Positions 28,471 to 37,969 are shown, counted from the stretch's first letter. The stretch: 64,000 nucleotides of DNA from Bacteroidota bacterium (GCA_947468275.1 CANIKO010000015.1:32661-96660), one strand, 5' to 3'. The notes: generated by a model not told the origin, from the sequence alone. Numbers and translations are program-made.

Positions 28471-31224
28471 TTAATAAACCGGAATTGCCACATCCTCTTC
28501 ATCGCCTGATTTATTTAGCTTTCGCACAAGGGTAATCATAAAATAACGTTGCAATTGGTTGCTCTCGGAAATAACAAATCCACCATTGGTGATGGACCTT
28601 GATATACTTACATTTTGTTTGAAAATATCAAAACAAGAAAGTTTTAAACTGTATTTTTTTGCTTTGTCAAGTGGCTGTTGCACATAGCAATTTACCAAAG
28701 GAATTATTTTACCAATACCGGGCACTTGTCGTTGATCTTTAAAATTTCCTGTTACAGAAACTTCTGTTTTATCCCAAAATACACCCCTAAGATTTATGAC
28801 TAAGGATTGAGTCGTTTGTTTAAAATTTAGAGCTTTGTTTAATTGGTTTTTGCCGTTCAAAAAAGTAACGGAATAATCAAGGTCAACGTCAAATTTATCG
28901 TTAATAGTGTAGCTTATTCCCGGCGAGATGGTATTATTTATTTGACTGTTTACACCCACTTCGTTATTTATTTTTTGGGGAGTTTGCAAAGCCGACAATT
29001 GATGATTCAGTTTTAAATTTAGTTTTTCTTTAATCACTTTTTCAAAGTTAGAATAGATTCCAAAATTTTGAAGTCCGTTTAGGTTTATGGGCAGTTGATA
29101 AACAATTCCGTTTTCACCAACGGTGCGGGAATAGGAAATATAATTATTGGTTTTAGTGTAATTTATAGACATTGAAATTTGGTCGAGATACAAAAATTTT
29201 CGTTGCCTGTAATAGGCCCTAGCAGTATATTTATCTTGTGGATTAAGAATTTTATTTCCAAGCATTCGGTTAAACGGGTCGCTTAAATTTTGTATGGGCA
29301 TTAAATCATTGGCTTGCGGAAAATCAACCGATTTACTTACTCCTATTGACAGATAACCTATTTTTTTATCCCAGGTTGAATAATTGATATAGGGCAAATA
29401 GCGGTCATAATTTTTATGAAGTATTGAACCATTGATTATTGAATTTTCAAGAAAAAAATTGAGATAGGTTACCCCGGTTGAAAATTGAAATTTTTTGTTT
29501 CTAAAACTTAATGCGTTTACAACACTTGATTGTATAACCCCGTTATTAAACCCTAAACTGAGCGTATCAATTTTGGAACTATATTCCTGTAAAAAATTTT
29601 TGACAAACGGATTAACGGCATCCTTGCTCACTTGACTATTGATATACCCTTTGGAATACACATCGGATGAAATACTGTAAAACCATTTGTCTTTATAAAT
29701 AGGAAATTTCAAACCCATCTTGGCATGCAATTCCTGCATATTTCTATTCTTGAACCGCTTGATATTTAAGGTGTCGGCATTTTGTTTCATAAATTGGTAG
29801 TTAACCAATTGGGTAACATCATTTACCCCCATCAATTCTATATTCCACCGAATGTTTTTATTTTTTCGAGCCCGTCGGCTGTATTTATAAACCGTTTCTA
29901 TATTACTTCGATTTTGCTCAATTTGTAATTGATTAAAACCGTCATTTAAAACCAATTGATTGGAAGAAACAATAGTATTGTCTGTAGTTATATTCTTAAT
30001 TTTGGATTGCCCGACAGAAAGACTAAACGATACATCGGCTGTAGAATCTACCTTTCGGGTATAGTCAGCAGAAATGTAATAATCCAAACTATTTCCTTCT
30101 AAAACAGAGTTGTTTTCACTTTTTTGAGAAGTGCTGTCATTTACCAAATTTTGATTTATCGATTTTGTAGTAGATTTAAATTGATTGTTATCCAAACCTA
30201 TATCAAACGAAAATTTACGCTTTTTCTTAAACTCGTTAAAATAGGTTAAGGCCACATCGTTTTTGCGGTTAATATTTCCTTCTTCGCTTACATCATCGTC
30301 GCCCGATGAGGATGATGAAAAATAATTATCAGAATTGCCGCTTCCATTTCTATACATATAACTATCTCCGTGCCAATTTTCAAAACCAAAATCAAAACCT
30401 GTACCATTGATATTATTACTATTTGATATAAAAGAAACTTTTCTGTCGTTTTTAAAATTATTCAACCGAAGCCCGGCTTCATATCGATCGTCTGTTCCAT
30501 ATCCGGCTAATACATCACCAAACATCCCATTTTTTTTGCCCTTTTTAAGTTTGAGATTTATAGTTTTGGTTTGGTCTTCGATAGGCACACCATCAATATC
30601 TTTGTCATCATATACCTGTACAGTTTGCACCATATCGGCCTTCAGATTTTTACTTACCAAACCCGGATTATTGCCAAAAAAATCAGAACCATCTACCATA
30701 ATTTTCGACACCTTGCTCCCGTGCACCGTCAGGTTACCTTTTACGTCAAGCTTAAAACCCGGTATTTTAGCAAAAAGCTGGCTCACATCTGAGCCGGGCA
30801 TTACCTTAAAATGGGATGCTGCTATTTCAATTGTATCTCCCCGCATTCGGATGGCGCTGCCTACAATTTGTATTTCCTTCATTTCATAAGGCAATCGGGC
30901 AAGTTTTATTTTTTCATTATTCCACCACCAACCGCCTTGATTGGGTGCCAGTTTTTTCCAAACTTCTCGATAACCCAATTGGCTCACAACTATTATCAAT
31001 GAATCTTTAATTTTGGTGGTAAGTTCAAAATTTCCGTTAGGAGTGGTAAAAGCAAAATTTATAAGTGAAGTATCTGATGCTTTAAAAAGACTGATCGTTA
31101 CATCCTTCATGGGTTCATTATTTGAAGAATCAACAACATTACCTTTTATAATTCGTATATCATTTTGGGCTTTTGAAATTTGAAACAGAAAAATAAACAG
31201 TAAGAAAGGTAAGTTTTTAATCAT
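28471..31224 (-). CDS. Outer-membrane beta-barrel protein with carboxypeptidase-regulatory-like domain
   Basis: This is a 917-residue exported protein: signal peptide (ending ISKAQ), a carboxypeptidase-regulatory-like beta-sandwich (IIKGNVVDSSNNEPMKDVTISLF, residues about 24-105), a plug-like region (MPGSDVSQLFAKIPGFKLDV; KIMVDGSDFFG) and a long barrel rich in aromatic strands. It belongs to the TonB-receptor-like OMP_b-brl_3 type group of Bacteroidota. There is no SusD-like partner nearby, so it is not a classical polysaccharide locus. A Gly/Ser/Asp-rich loop lies near residue 300. The ligand is unknown. Confidence 0.9.
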   Translation of the reverse strand: MIKNLPFLLFIFLFQISKAQNDIRIIKGNVVDSSNNEPMKDVTISLFKASDTSLINFAFTTPNGNFELTTKIKDSLIIVVSQLGYREVWKKLAPNQGGWWWNNEKIKLARLPYEMKEIQIVGSAIRMRGDTIEIAASHFKVMPGSDVSQLFAKIPGFKLDVKGNLTVHGSKVSKIMVDGSDFFGNNPGLVSKNLKADMVQTVQVYDDKDIDGVPIEDQTKTINLKLKKGKKNGMFGDVLAGYGTDDRYEAGLRLNNFKNDRKVSFISNSNNINGTGFDFGFENWHGDSYMYRNGSGNSDNYFSSSSSGDDDVSEEGNINRKNDVALTYFNEFKKKRKFSFDIGLDNNQFKSTTKSINQNLVNDSTSQKSENNSVLEGNSLDYYISADYTRKVDSTADVSFSLSVGQSKIKNITTDNTIVSSNQLVLNDGFNQLQIEQNRSNIETVYKYSRRARKNKNIRWNIELMGVNDVTQLVNYQFMKQNADTLNIKRFKNRNMQELHAKMGLKFPIYKDKWFYSISSDVYSKGYINSQVSKDAVNPFVKNFLQEYSSKIDTLSLGFNNGVIQSSVVNALSFRNKKFQFSTGVTYLNFFLENSIINGSILHKNYDRYLPYINYSTWDKKIGYLSIGVSKSVDFPQANDLMPIQNLSDPFNRMLGNKILNPQDKYTARAYYRQRKFLYLDQISMSINYTKTNNYISYSRTVGENGIVYQLPINLNGLQNFGIYSNFEKVIKEKLNLKLNHQLSALQTPQKINNEVGVNSQINNTISPGISYTINDKFDVDLDYSVTFLNGKNQLNKALNFKQTTQSLVINLRGVFWDKTEVSVTGNFKDQRQVPGIGKIIPLVNCYVQQPLDKAKKYSLKLSCFDIFKQNVSISRSITNGGFVISESNQLQRYFMITLVRKLNKSGDEEDVAIPVY

Positions 31225-31376
31225 AGATGGTAAACGAAGTTCTGTTGGATAAATTATTTTTCAAATAAAACTTAATTATAGGTATTAGGACATATTATAA
31301 AAAAAAAATGATTAACCTAAATCTATTGGATTATTATTATTGCCTTAATATTTATTAATATTGCTATCAGCTAATT

Positions 31377-32549
31377 ATGATACCAAAGATATTTATTGTT
31401 GAAGATGATGAGATTTATTCAAGATTAATTAAACAATCCTTAAAGGATGAGGATTATGAAATAAGGACCTTTGAAACAGGTCAGGAATTTTTAGATAATC
31501 TTCATGAAAAACCCAATATTGTAACTCTTGATTTTATGCTACCTGATTATACAGGTATGGATTTGTTAATAAAAATAACAAAGGATTATCCTGAAATATC
31601 AACAATAGTTTTATCGGCGCAAATAGACATTAAAAACGTTGTAGATTCATACAAGAATGGGGCAAAGAACTATATAATTAAGGACATTAATTCAATTCTA
31701 GAATTAAAAAATGATATAAAAAATTTGGTTACTTCCATTCAATTAAAGGAGGAAGTAGAAATACTTTATGATGAATTAATGGACCGTTCAAAATATGCAA
31801 AAATTGTTGGTAAAAGCACGGCTATTAATAGAGTTTTAAAATTAATACAGCGCGTTGAAAAAACAGATTCACTTGTGATGATAACCGGTGATAGCGGAAC
31901 GGGAAAAGAACTTGTTGCAGAAGCCATACATGTTAATTCAAACCGCAGCCGTAAACCATTTGTGGCTGTAAATTTAGCAGCAATTCCAATGCATCTTGTA
32001 GAAGACGAATTATTTGGCCATGAAAAAGGAGCATTCACAGGAGCAAGTGACAAACGTATTGGTAAATTTGAGGAAGCAGATGGTGGCACTATATTTTTAG
32101 ATGAAATAGGTGAAATGGATGTTTCATTACAAACAAAATTATTAAGAGTTTTACAGGAAGGCCAAGTATCGCGGCTTGGCAGTAATAAAATCATAAAACT
32201 TGATGTAAGAATAATTACAGCTACCAACAGAAATTTGAGTGAACAGGTTAAACTTGGTAAATTTAGAGAAGACCTTTATTACCGAATCCAAGGATTTTTA
32301 ATTCATTTACCAAAACTTAAAGACCGAGGAAATGATATTATTTTTTTAGCTAATCATTTTTTAAAATATTTTACAGAAAAATACAAAACAGGCTCTAAAT
32401 ATTTTGATGAATCAGCCCTTAATGCGATGCTAGCTCATTCATGGCCTGGTAATGTAAGAGAATTAATTGCTTTTATTGATCGTTGCATTCTAATGAGTGA
32501 TACCAATATCATTTCTAAAAATGATTTAATATTTTCGGATAGTATTTAA
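31377..32549 (+). CDS. Sigma-54 activator response regulator lacking a DNA-binding domain
   Basis: This is a 390-residue NtrC-type protein. The receiver domain (residues 1-120) has D10, D11, phosphoacceptor D52 and K102. The AAA+ domain (about 140-375) has Walker A GDSGTGKE at 171-178, the sigma-54 contact loop GAFTGA at 218-223 and Walker B IFLDEIGE. The protein stops just after the helical lid (NVRELIAFIDRC), so the Fis-type helix-turn-helix found in most members (about 440-480 residues) is absent, and no such coding sequence follows in any frame. It may act from solution, as reported for a few FlgR/CtcC-type regulators. No kinase is adjacent. Confidence 0.93.
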   Translation: MIPKIFIVEDDEIYSRLIKQSLKDEDYEIRTFETGQEFLDNLHEKPNIVTLDFMLPDYTGMDLLIKITKDYPEISTIVLSAQIDIKNVVDSYKNGAKNYIIKDINSILELKNDIKNLVTSIQLKEEVEILYDELMDRSKYAKIVGKSTAINRVLKLIQRVEKTDSLVMITGDSGTGKELVAEAIHVNSNRSRKPFVAVNLAAIPMHLVEDELFGHEKGAFTGASDKRIGKFEEADGGTIFLDEIGEMDVSLQTKLLRVLQEGQVSRLGSNKIIKLDVRIITATNRNLSEQVKLGKFREDLYYRIQGFLIHLPKLKDRGNDIIFLANHFLKYFTEKYKTGSKYFDESALNAMLAHSWPGNVRELIAFIDRCILMSDTNIISKNDLIFSDSI

Positions 32550-32659
32550 GACCCATTTTAATAAAATAAAGCGAGAATAAATTTGACAATAATTGAATGA
32601 TTTTTATCATAAAGTGAATATTTTCGATAAAATTTTTATTTTTTTTGAAAATCTTAAAT

Positions 32660-32667
32660 TAGTTTTG
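32660..32667 (+). promoter_or_regulatory. -7 element TAGTTTTG before the T9SS protein
   Basis: TAGTTTTG fits TAnnTTTG. The expected transcript start, about four bases on, coincides with the first base of the hairpin at 32671. No TTTG is present at the ideal upstream spacing. Confidence 0.5.
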
Positions 32668-32670
32668 TTT

Positions 32671-32700
32671 GTCAATTACTTCTTAATCGAAGCAATTGAC
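32671..32700 (+). promoter_or_regulatory. Hairpin at the probable 5' end of an mRNA
   Basis: Arms GTCAATT-A-CTTC and GAAG-C-AATTGAC pair over 7 + 4 bp with one A-C mismatch around the loop TTAATC. The hairpin ends 22 bases before the ATG at 32723. It could stabilise the mRNA, or be an operator on DNA. Confidence 0.6.
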
Positions 32701-32722
32701 CTACAATTACTAAATTAATATT

Positions 32723-33790
32723 ATGGAACTCTACAACGAACCCAATGTAAAACAGGAGCACAAGCTACTTAAAATCATTATTTTTACTACATTTATAGCC
32801 ACTTTTTTAGGGGCTATTTTCTTTTTTGCGGGAAACTTTTTACCATCTACAAAAATAAAGGCCGCTACTGCAAATGTTTATTTCATGTCAGGTGATATTA
32901 ACTCAGGCACCAATACTGGAATTATGAATGGTGCGGTTAGTGGTGATACAATTAAAATTACTGGCACCTTGGATATAAATGCTACGAATAGTAAATTGAA
33001 ATCTAAAAACGTGATTATATTGATAAAAGGTGGAAATATGCAATGGACTGGTCGATACACTTTTTCTTTAGGAGCAAGTGCTAAAGTCTTTGTAACAAAT
33101 GGAGGAAAATTAAGTACCGATAAGACCACTTATGGCGGCGACCCAGCCATATTTTTTAATAGCATTAAAACAGTTTCTTATGATGGAACAGGTGCTAGCT
33201 ATAGCTTTTCAGATGTAAATACTAATGGTGGAGTATCAGCTGCTGGTGTAACTCCATTGCCTGTTAAATTAATTAGTTTCGAATCAGTACTGGATAATGG
33301 AAAAGTGATTTTAAATTGGGCCACAGCTACCGAAATTAATAATGACCGATTTGAAATTGAGAGAAGCAATGACGGCAAAACATGGAAGGTAGTAGGTACT
33401 GTCAAAGGAAATGGGAACAGCAGTTCAATAATTGATTATACTTATACCGACAATCCAGGCTTATTAAGCGGCAATATTTATTATAGGTTACATCAGATTG
33501 ATTTTAATGGAGAGACTGAATATGGCCCTATAAGCGTGGTTCATAACAACAAAAAGGAAAATGTTGGAAAAGTATATCCAAATCCTGCAAATTCTCAAAT
33601 TAATATTAGTTTACAATCAGATAACTATCAACTTTCAATTTTAGATCAAAGTGGAAAATTAATGGTCTCAAAACAAATAGACACAGATTTGGCAACCATT
33701 GACTCCAAAGAATTTCCAAGCGGTATTTATTTTGTAAAACTTGAAAATAATACCATTTCTGAAAATCATAAATTAGTTGTAAAACACTAA
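32723..33790 (+). CDS. T9SS-sorted surface protein, function unknown
   Basis: This is a 355-residue protein. A positively charged 17-residue start is followed by one hydrophobic segment (residues about 18-40), which may be a long signal peptide or an anchor. The beta-rich N-terminal part (LKSKNVIILIKGGNMQWTG) resembles a small right-handed repeat. A fibronectin-like linker follows (LPVKLISFESVLDNGKVILN; ATATEINNDRFEIERS), common just before sorting domains, and then the sorting domain VYPNPANSQINISLQ. No enzyme motif is seen. The gene follows the sigma-54 activator, but no sigma-54 promoter is found between them. Confidence 0.85.
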   Translation: MELYNEPNVKQEHKLLKIIIFTTFIATFLGAIFFFAGNFLPSTKIKAATANVYFMSGDINSGTNTGIMNGAVSGDTIKITGTLDINATNSKLKSKNVIILIKGGNMQWTGRYTFSLGASAKVFVTNGGKLSTDKTTYGGDPAIFFNSIKTVSYDGTGASYSFSDVNTNGGVSAAGVTPLPVKLISFESVLDNGKVILNWATATEINNDRFEIERSNDGKTWKVVGTVKGNGNSSSIIDYTYTDNPGLLSGNIYYRLHQIDFNGETEYGPISVVHNNKKENVGKVYPNPANSQINISLQSDNYQLSILDQSGKLMVSKQIDTDLATIDSKEFPSGIYFVKLENNTISENHKLVVKH

Positions 33791-33802
33791 ATATTAATTT
33801 AT

Positions 33803-33838
33803 AAAAAAGCCTAATACATAAATGTATCAGGCTTTTTT
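33803..33838. terminator. Bidirectional terminator between the T9SS gene and trxB
   Basis: AAAAAAGCCT (33803-33812) pairs with AGGCTTTTTT (33829-33838); a second stem ATACAT/ATGTAT lies inside, separated by one A-C mismatch. T-runs lie on both strands, serving both convergent genes. Confidence 0.92.
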
Positions 33839-33842
33839 TATA

Positions 33843-34781
33843 TTATAATGTTTCAGCCTTATAGGTGGCTAAAAATCGTTCTGCATCCAAAGCCGCCATA
33901 CACCCGCTGCCGGCAGCGGTAATGGCTTGACGATAAATTTTATCCTGAGCATCGCCGCAAGCAAAAACCCCTTTAATATTTGTTTTACTGCTATCGGGTT
34001 GAGTTATAATATAACCTTGTTCATCTAAAGTTATAAAATCTTTAAAAATTGAGGTATTAGGCGTATGGCCTATGGCTACAAAAAATCCTGAAATAGCAAT
34101 TTCACGAGTTACATTGCTTTTACTGTCCCTTACTCTTACGGCATCAACACCAAATTCTCCTAAAACTTCATCGGTTTCCGTATTATATAAGATTTCTATA
34201 TTGGGGGTATTTTCAACTCTATGAATCATTGCTTTGGAAGCCCTCATTGCCTCCTTACGCACCAACATATATACTTTGGAACATATTTTTGAAAGATAAC
34301 TAGCTTCTTCTGCCGCGGTATCCCCCGCTCCCACAATTGCCACATCTTTTCCCTTATAAAAAAACCCATCACATACAGCACATGCCGAAACTCCTGAACC
34401 ATTTAACCTTTGCTCAGAAGGCAAACCCAACCATTTGGCAGATGCGCCTGTAGCAATAATTACTGTTTCGGCTTCAATTACATGCGTTTCATCAATAGTA
34501 ACTTTGTGTGGATAGCTTGAAAAATCAACGGAAGTAGCCAGTCCATAACGGATATCTGTACCTAAGCGTTCAGCTTGTTTTTTAAATAAATCCATCATCT
34601 CAGGCCCTTGTATTCCATCAGGATAACCCGGATAATTCTCAACTTCAGTGGTTATTGTTAATTGACCTCCAGGTTGTAAGCCCTCATACAATACAGGTTT
34701 CATATCAGCACGAGCAGCATATATCGCAGCAGTGTAACCGGCAGGTCCAGAACCTATAATTAAACATTCTACTTTTTCCAT
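33843..34781 (-). CDS. trxB: Thioredoxin-disulfide reductase
   Basis: This is a 312-residue FAD- and NADPH-dependent reductase that regenerates reduced thioredoxin in the cytoplasm. The FAD motif GSGPAGYTAAIYAAR is at residues 10-24, the redox pair CAVC at C134/C137, the NADPH motif GAGDTAAEEA follows, and the FAD-end motif is GVFACGDAQD. Length and motifs match low-molecular-weight TrxB. It is convergent with the T9SS gene and divergent from the porin gene. Confidence 0.97.
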   Translation of the reverse strand: MEKVECLIIGSGPAGYTAAIYAARADMKPVLYEGLQPGGQLTITTEVENYPGYPDGIQGPEMMDLFKKQAERLGTDIRYGLATSVDFSSYPHKVTIDETHVIEAETVIIATGASAKWLGLPSEQRLNGSGVSACAVCDGFFYKGKDVAIVGAGDTAAEEASYLSKICSKVYMLVRKEAMRASKAMIHRVENTPNIEILYNTETDEVLGEFGVDAVRVRDSKSNVTREIAISGFFVAIGHTPNTSIFKDFITLDEQGYIITQPDSSKTNIKGVFACGDAQDKIYRQAITAAGSGCMAALDAERFLATYKAETL

Positions 34782-34791
34782 AATAATGATA

Positions 34792-34799
34792 CAAAATTA
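34792..34799 (-). promoter_or_regulatory. -7 element TAATTTTG of trxB
   Basis: TAATTTTG on the minus strand ends 10 bases before the trxB ATG at 34781, implying a leader of about 7 bases. The -33 position is not TTTG. Confidence 0.45.
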
Positions 34800-34880
34800 C
34801 AATTATTGATGAATACCATTTGCAGTAACTTATCATCAAAAATGATTTTTATCAGTTTTTATAAAACCCCCAAACCCTTA

Positions 34881-34911
34881 TTTGGAATTAATCTAAATAA
34901 CAGTAGTTTTG
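34881..34911 (+). promoter_or_regulatory. Full Bacteroidota-type promoter of the porin-like gene
   Basis: TTTG (34881-34884), a 19-base spacer and TAGTTTTG (34904-34911) match the -33/-7 consensus exactly. The ATG at 34923 follows 11 bases after the -7 element. Because the promoter lies inside the longer upstream reading frame, it fixes the start. Confidence 0.8.
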
Positions 34912-34922
34912 CACTCGATTTT

Positions 34923-36155
34923 ATGATACAGCTTTTAAAAAATTCATTAATAACCTTTATCCTTTGTTTAAGTGTAAGTTATTCGTCAGCTCAAATACTT
35001 ACAAAAGAAGATTCATTGAGTGCTGGATTAACAGGACGAACCAATAACTATTCAGCGCTTTCAGGCTATGGGGAGGCCAAGGTAAATTACGATTTACGCT
35101 CAAAAACAGGAACTGCTAACCTAACCCGAAACGTTTTATTTTTTGGTCATAAATTTTCAAATACCATTTATTTCTTTTCTGAAATGGAAATTGAAAACGC
35201 TAAAGTAACTGGAGGTGGTAAAGGTGAAATTTCAATGGAACAATTATTTTTAAAATTCAATATAAACCCTTCCAATTATGTGACTGCTGGCTTATTTATT
35301 CCGCGCATTGGATTAATTAATGAAAACCATCTACCAACTACCTTTAATGGAAATGACCGCCCTACAGTGGAACGATTGGTAATTCCTTCAACCTGGCGTG
35401 AAATAGGAATTTCCTATTATGGAAGCTCTATAAATATTAGAGGTTTAAATTACTCCGCCTCCATATTTAATGGATTGAATAGTCAAAATTTTGAATTTGG
35501 AAATGGTATACGTGAAGGAAGAATGGAGGGCAGCATGGCTCCAGCATCAAATATAGCTGTTAGCGCAGCTTTACTATACTATATCGGGCATTTCAGATTA
35601 CAGTATTCAACTTATTTTGGAGGAAGTGCAGGATTAGATAAAATAGCTTCCGATAGTTTAAAACTTAATAATGGAATGTTTGGAACACCAATACATTTAA
35701 ACGAAGCTAATCTTCGTTTTTCAAATAATTTATTTGAATTTAAAGCCCTAATTGCTGTAATAAATATTCCAAATGCCAAGAAAATTAATAATGCGTATCA
35801 TTCTAATATGTCACAAATAATTTATGGTGGATATTTTGAGGCGGGTCTTCACTTACTTCAAATGTTAAATAATAACAACAAAAAGGTTTTAACTATTTTT
35901 TCACGTATAGAAACCCTAGATTTAAACTATAAAATTCCAGACAATGCGATAAAAGATAATTTTCAAAGTAAACTTATTTCAGTTTCGGGGATTACCTTTG
36001 TGCCTGCCAATGGAATCGCCATAAAAGCAGATTATGTATGGCAAAAAACAGGAAACTATAATTCAACTTTGCACTCTACAAACCCAACTAACCCTTACCG
36101 TCCATTTCACAAAACAAATCATTATATAAATATTGGATTGGCTTATAGTTTTTAA
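34923..36155 (+). CDS. Porin-like outer-membrane beta-barrel protein
   Basis: From 34923 it encodes 410 residues with a clear signal peptide (MIQLLKNSLITFILCLSVSYSSAQ, cut written as ending SSAQ). The rest is alternating aromatic and polar strands ending in an aromatic strand (GLAYSF), typical of outer-membrane barrels that diffuse small solutes. The mid segment EMEIENAKVTGGGKGEISMEQ resembles Bacteroidota porins of the phosphate-selective-porin-like group. A longer frame starts 117 bases upstream, but that region holds the promoter. The next gene (Rieske protein) follows 90 bases on, so they may share a transcript. Substrate unknown. Confidence 0.8.
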   Translation: MIQLLKNSLITFILCLSVSYSSAQILTKEDSLSAGLTGRTNNYSALSGYGEAKVNYDLRSKTGTANLTRNVLFFGHKFSNTIYFFSEMEIENAKVTGGGKGEISMEQLFLKFNINPSNYVTAGLFIPRIGLINENHLPTTFNGNDRPTVERLVIPSTWREIGISYYGSSINIRGLNYSASIFNGLNSQNFEFGNGIREGRMEGSMAPASNIAVSAALLYYIGHFRLQYSTYFGGSAGLDKIASDSLKLNNGMFGTPIHLNEANLRFSNNLFEFKALIAVINIPNAKKINNAYHSNMSQIIYGGYFEAGLHLLQMLNNNNKKVLTIFSRIETLDLNYKIPDNAIKDNFQSKLISVSGITFVPANGIAIKADYVWQKTGNYNSTLHSTNPTNPYRPFHKTNHYINIGLAYSF

Positions 36156-36245
36156 TTCAAAAAAATGAAATACACGTTAGAAAATTTCAAATCAAACGCT
36201 ATTTAAAAAATGGGTACTGCGTATGGCATTTACTAAAAACCAGTT

Positions 36246-36677
36246 ATGAAACGGTCGCAATTTATCAAATCCTCATGTACAGCGTGTGCTATGTTAGCAT
36301 TGCCGGGAATTACTGCCATGGTTTTGGAAAGTTGTGCCAGTTTGCCCTCCGCCAAGGTTAAACCCGATTTAGCGACAAAACAATGTAAAGTTCCAATTGA
36401 CAAATTTGGTAAATCAAATATGTTACTGCTACGTATTAACACTTACAACTTTGACTTTTTAGTTATAAAAAATACAGAAACTGAATACAAAACTTTAGAA
36501 CTGCGTTGCAGCCATGAAGACCAACCACTTACGATGAGTAATAAAAATATCTTTTGCACCTCTCATGGAAGCATATTTGACTTTGAAGGCAATGCCTTAA
36601 AAGAGCCTGCCATCAGACCATTAAAAAAATATAAAACTAAATTGTCAAATAATTTTTTAATAATAAACTTAACCTAA
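36246..36677 (+). CDS. Rieske-type [2Fe-2S] lipoprotein
   Basis: This is a 143-residue exported protein with an N-terminal hydrophobic segment ending in a lipobox-like LESC (C30). Rieske ligands are C88-S-H90 and C104-T-S-H107, 14 residues apart, followed by GSIFDFEG, which matches the CxH...CxxHGxxF pattern. A Rieske cluster carries one electron at a time at fairly high potential. It is not accompanied by a cytochrome b, so it is not a bc complex subunit; arene-oxygenase-type partners are also absent. It sits between a porin-like gene and a HmuY/TonB set, so a redox role in iron or heme uptake is possible but unproven. Confidence 0.88.
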   Translation: MKRSQFIKSSCTACAMLALPGITAMVLESCASLPSAKVKPDLATKQCKVPIDKFGKSNMLLLRINTYNFDFLVIKNTETEYKTLELRCSHEDQPLTMSNKNIFCTSHGSIFDFEGNALKEPAIRPLKKYKTKLSNNFLIINLT

Positions 36678-36763
36678 ATAATTCTTCATTTATCGACTTA
36701 AACCAATATTCTAAAAAAGTTAAAACAACTTTGCCGCATTAATTCTTAAATTAACTTAAAAAA

Positions 36764-37969
36764 ATGTTAAAAAACTTCATCTCATTATTACTTTTATGTG
36801 CCGTCTTCACAGCACAATCTCAAACCTCTGATTCAGTTAGCACTGGAGCTTCCAATGTTAACGATGTTTATTATAGTTTTGCCAATGGTTTTGTTAAAAC
36901 AAGACCAAATGCTGACTGGGATATGGCATTTGAAATTACGGGATTTACTGCAAGTATTATAGCAAACCATGCCAAAGGCATTTTGGTTTGGCAATCCCCT
37001 TATTCATACGCTAAATGGACCAACTTTGATTCGACTAACCATAATACTTGGAAAAAAATGTACAACAGTCCCCAAAAATGGAGTTTGGGTGCATTTAATT
37101 TACATAATAATAATAATGGAGATCCTTATGATTTGGGTTGGGGAACTTATGACCCTAGCACCCATATTGTAGCAGGAGACAGCATTTTCCTTATAAAATT
37201 GGCAACTGGGGATTTTAAAAAATTAACCATTCTTAGCCTAAGTGCAGGGGTTTATAATTTCAAATATTCAAATATTGATGGAACCAACGAAAAAATCGGT
37301 TCGGTAGATAAGGCCAATTATAAAGGTAAAAACTTTGGTTATTATTCCTTTTCACTTGAAACAAGCCTAGATCGCGAACCCGTCGGTGCGGATTGGGATA
37401 TTGTTTTTACAAAATATACCGATTTTATCCCTACGCCTTATAATGTTGCTGGTGTTTGGACCAATAAAGGAAATTTGTCAGCCGAAGCCAGAAATGTTTC
37501 CGTTAATATTACTGATTTCAGTCCGTATCGTTTTTCTGACTCAAATAGTGTAATTGGTTATGATTGGAAAACCTATAACCAATCATTGAACCAGTATGTA
37601 ATTACGAATAACCTTGTTTATTTTGTAAAAACAGCTGATGCTTACTGGAAATTAGTTTTTACTGGTTATAAAGGTGGTGCTAGTGGAACATATTTTTTCA
37701 ATAAAAAAGCAATATCCGCAAGCTCAAAATCTCCGGAACTTACTGCAAATACAGTTTATCCAAATCCGTCGAACGGAATTTTAAACTTAAAATTATCTCC
37801 CAATAATTCATTGGTTAATTATAAAATTTCAAATATTTCTGGTCAAACAATAGAGACTGGAACAGAAACCTCCGTTGATATTTCTGCTTTACAATCTGGA
37901 ATATACTTTATTCAATTGATGACGAACAAGGGAATTCAAAATTTAAAGTTCACAAAATCGACGTTTTAA
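36764..37969 (+). CDS. HmuY-like protein with T9SS sorting domain
   Basis: This is a 401-residue exported protein (signal peptide ending QSQ). Two HmuY-type units can be read: the DWDMAFE segment near residue 47, and DWDIVF near 210, followed by IGYDWKTYN and YFVKTADAYWKLVFTGY. The HmuY family binds heme at the cell surface and passes it to a TonB receptor. Here the C-terminus carries a type IX sorting domain (VYPNPSNGILNLKLSP to NLKFTKSTF). It precedes a TonB-dependent receptor, and a second HmuY-like gene follows that. Heme binding is inference; ligand residues cannot be assigned from this sequence. Confidence 0.82.
   Translation: MLKNFISLLLLCAVFTAQSQTSDSVSTGASNVNDVYYSFANGFVKTRPNADWDMAFEITGFTASIIANHAKGILVWQSPYSYAKWTNFDSTNHNTWKKMYNSPQKWSLGAFNLHNNNNGDPYDLGWGTYDPSTHIVAGDSIFLIKLATGDFKKLTILSLSAGVYNFKYSNIDGTNEKIGSVDKANYKGKNFGYYSFSLETSLDREPVGADWDIVFTKYTDFIPTPYNVAGVWTNKGNLSAEARNVSVNITDFSPYRFSDSNSVIGYDWKTYNQSLNQYVITNNLVYFVKTADAYWKLVFTGYKGGASGTYFFNKKAISASSKSPELTANTVYPNPSNGILNLKLSPNNSLVNYKISNISGQTIETGTETSVDISALQSGIYFIQLMTNKGIQNLKFTKSTF

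Noticed and set aside
32550..32722. Sigma-54 promoter next to the sigma-54 activator
   Set aside because: No GG dinucleotide occurs in the intergenic region, so no GG-N10-GC element can exist there on the plus strand.
34806..34922. N-terminal extension of the porin-like protein
   Set aside because: A full consensus promoter lies in this region, and the shorter form starts with a proper signal peptide.
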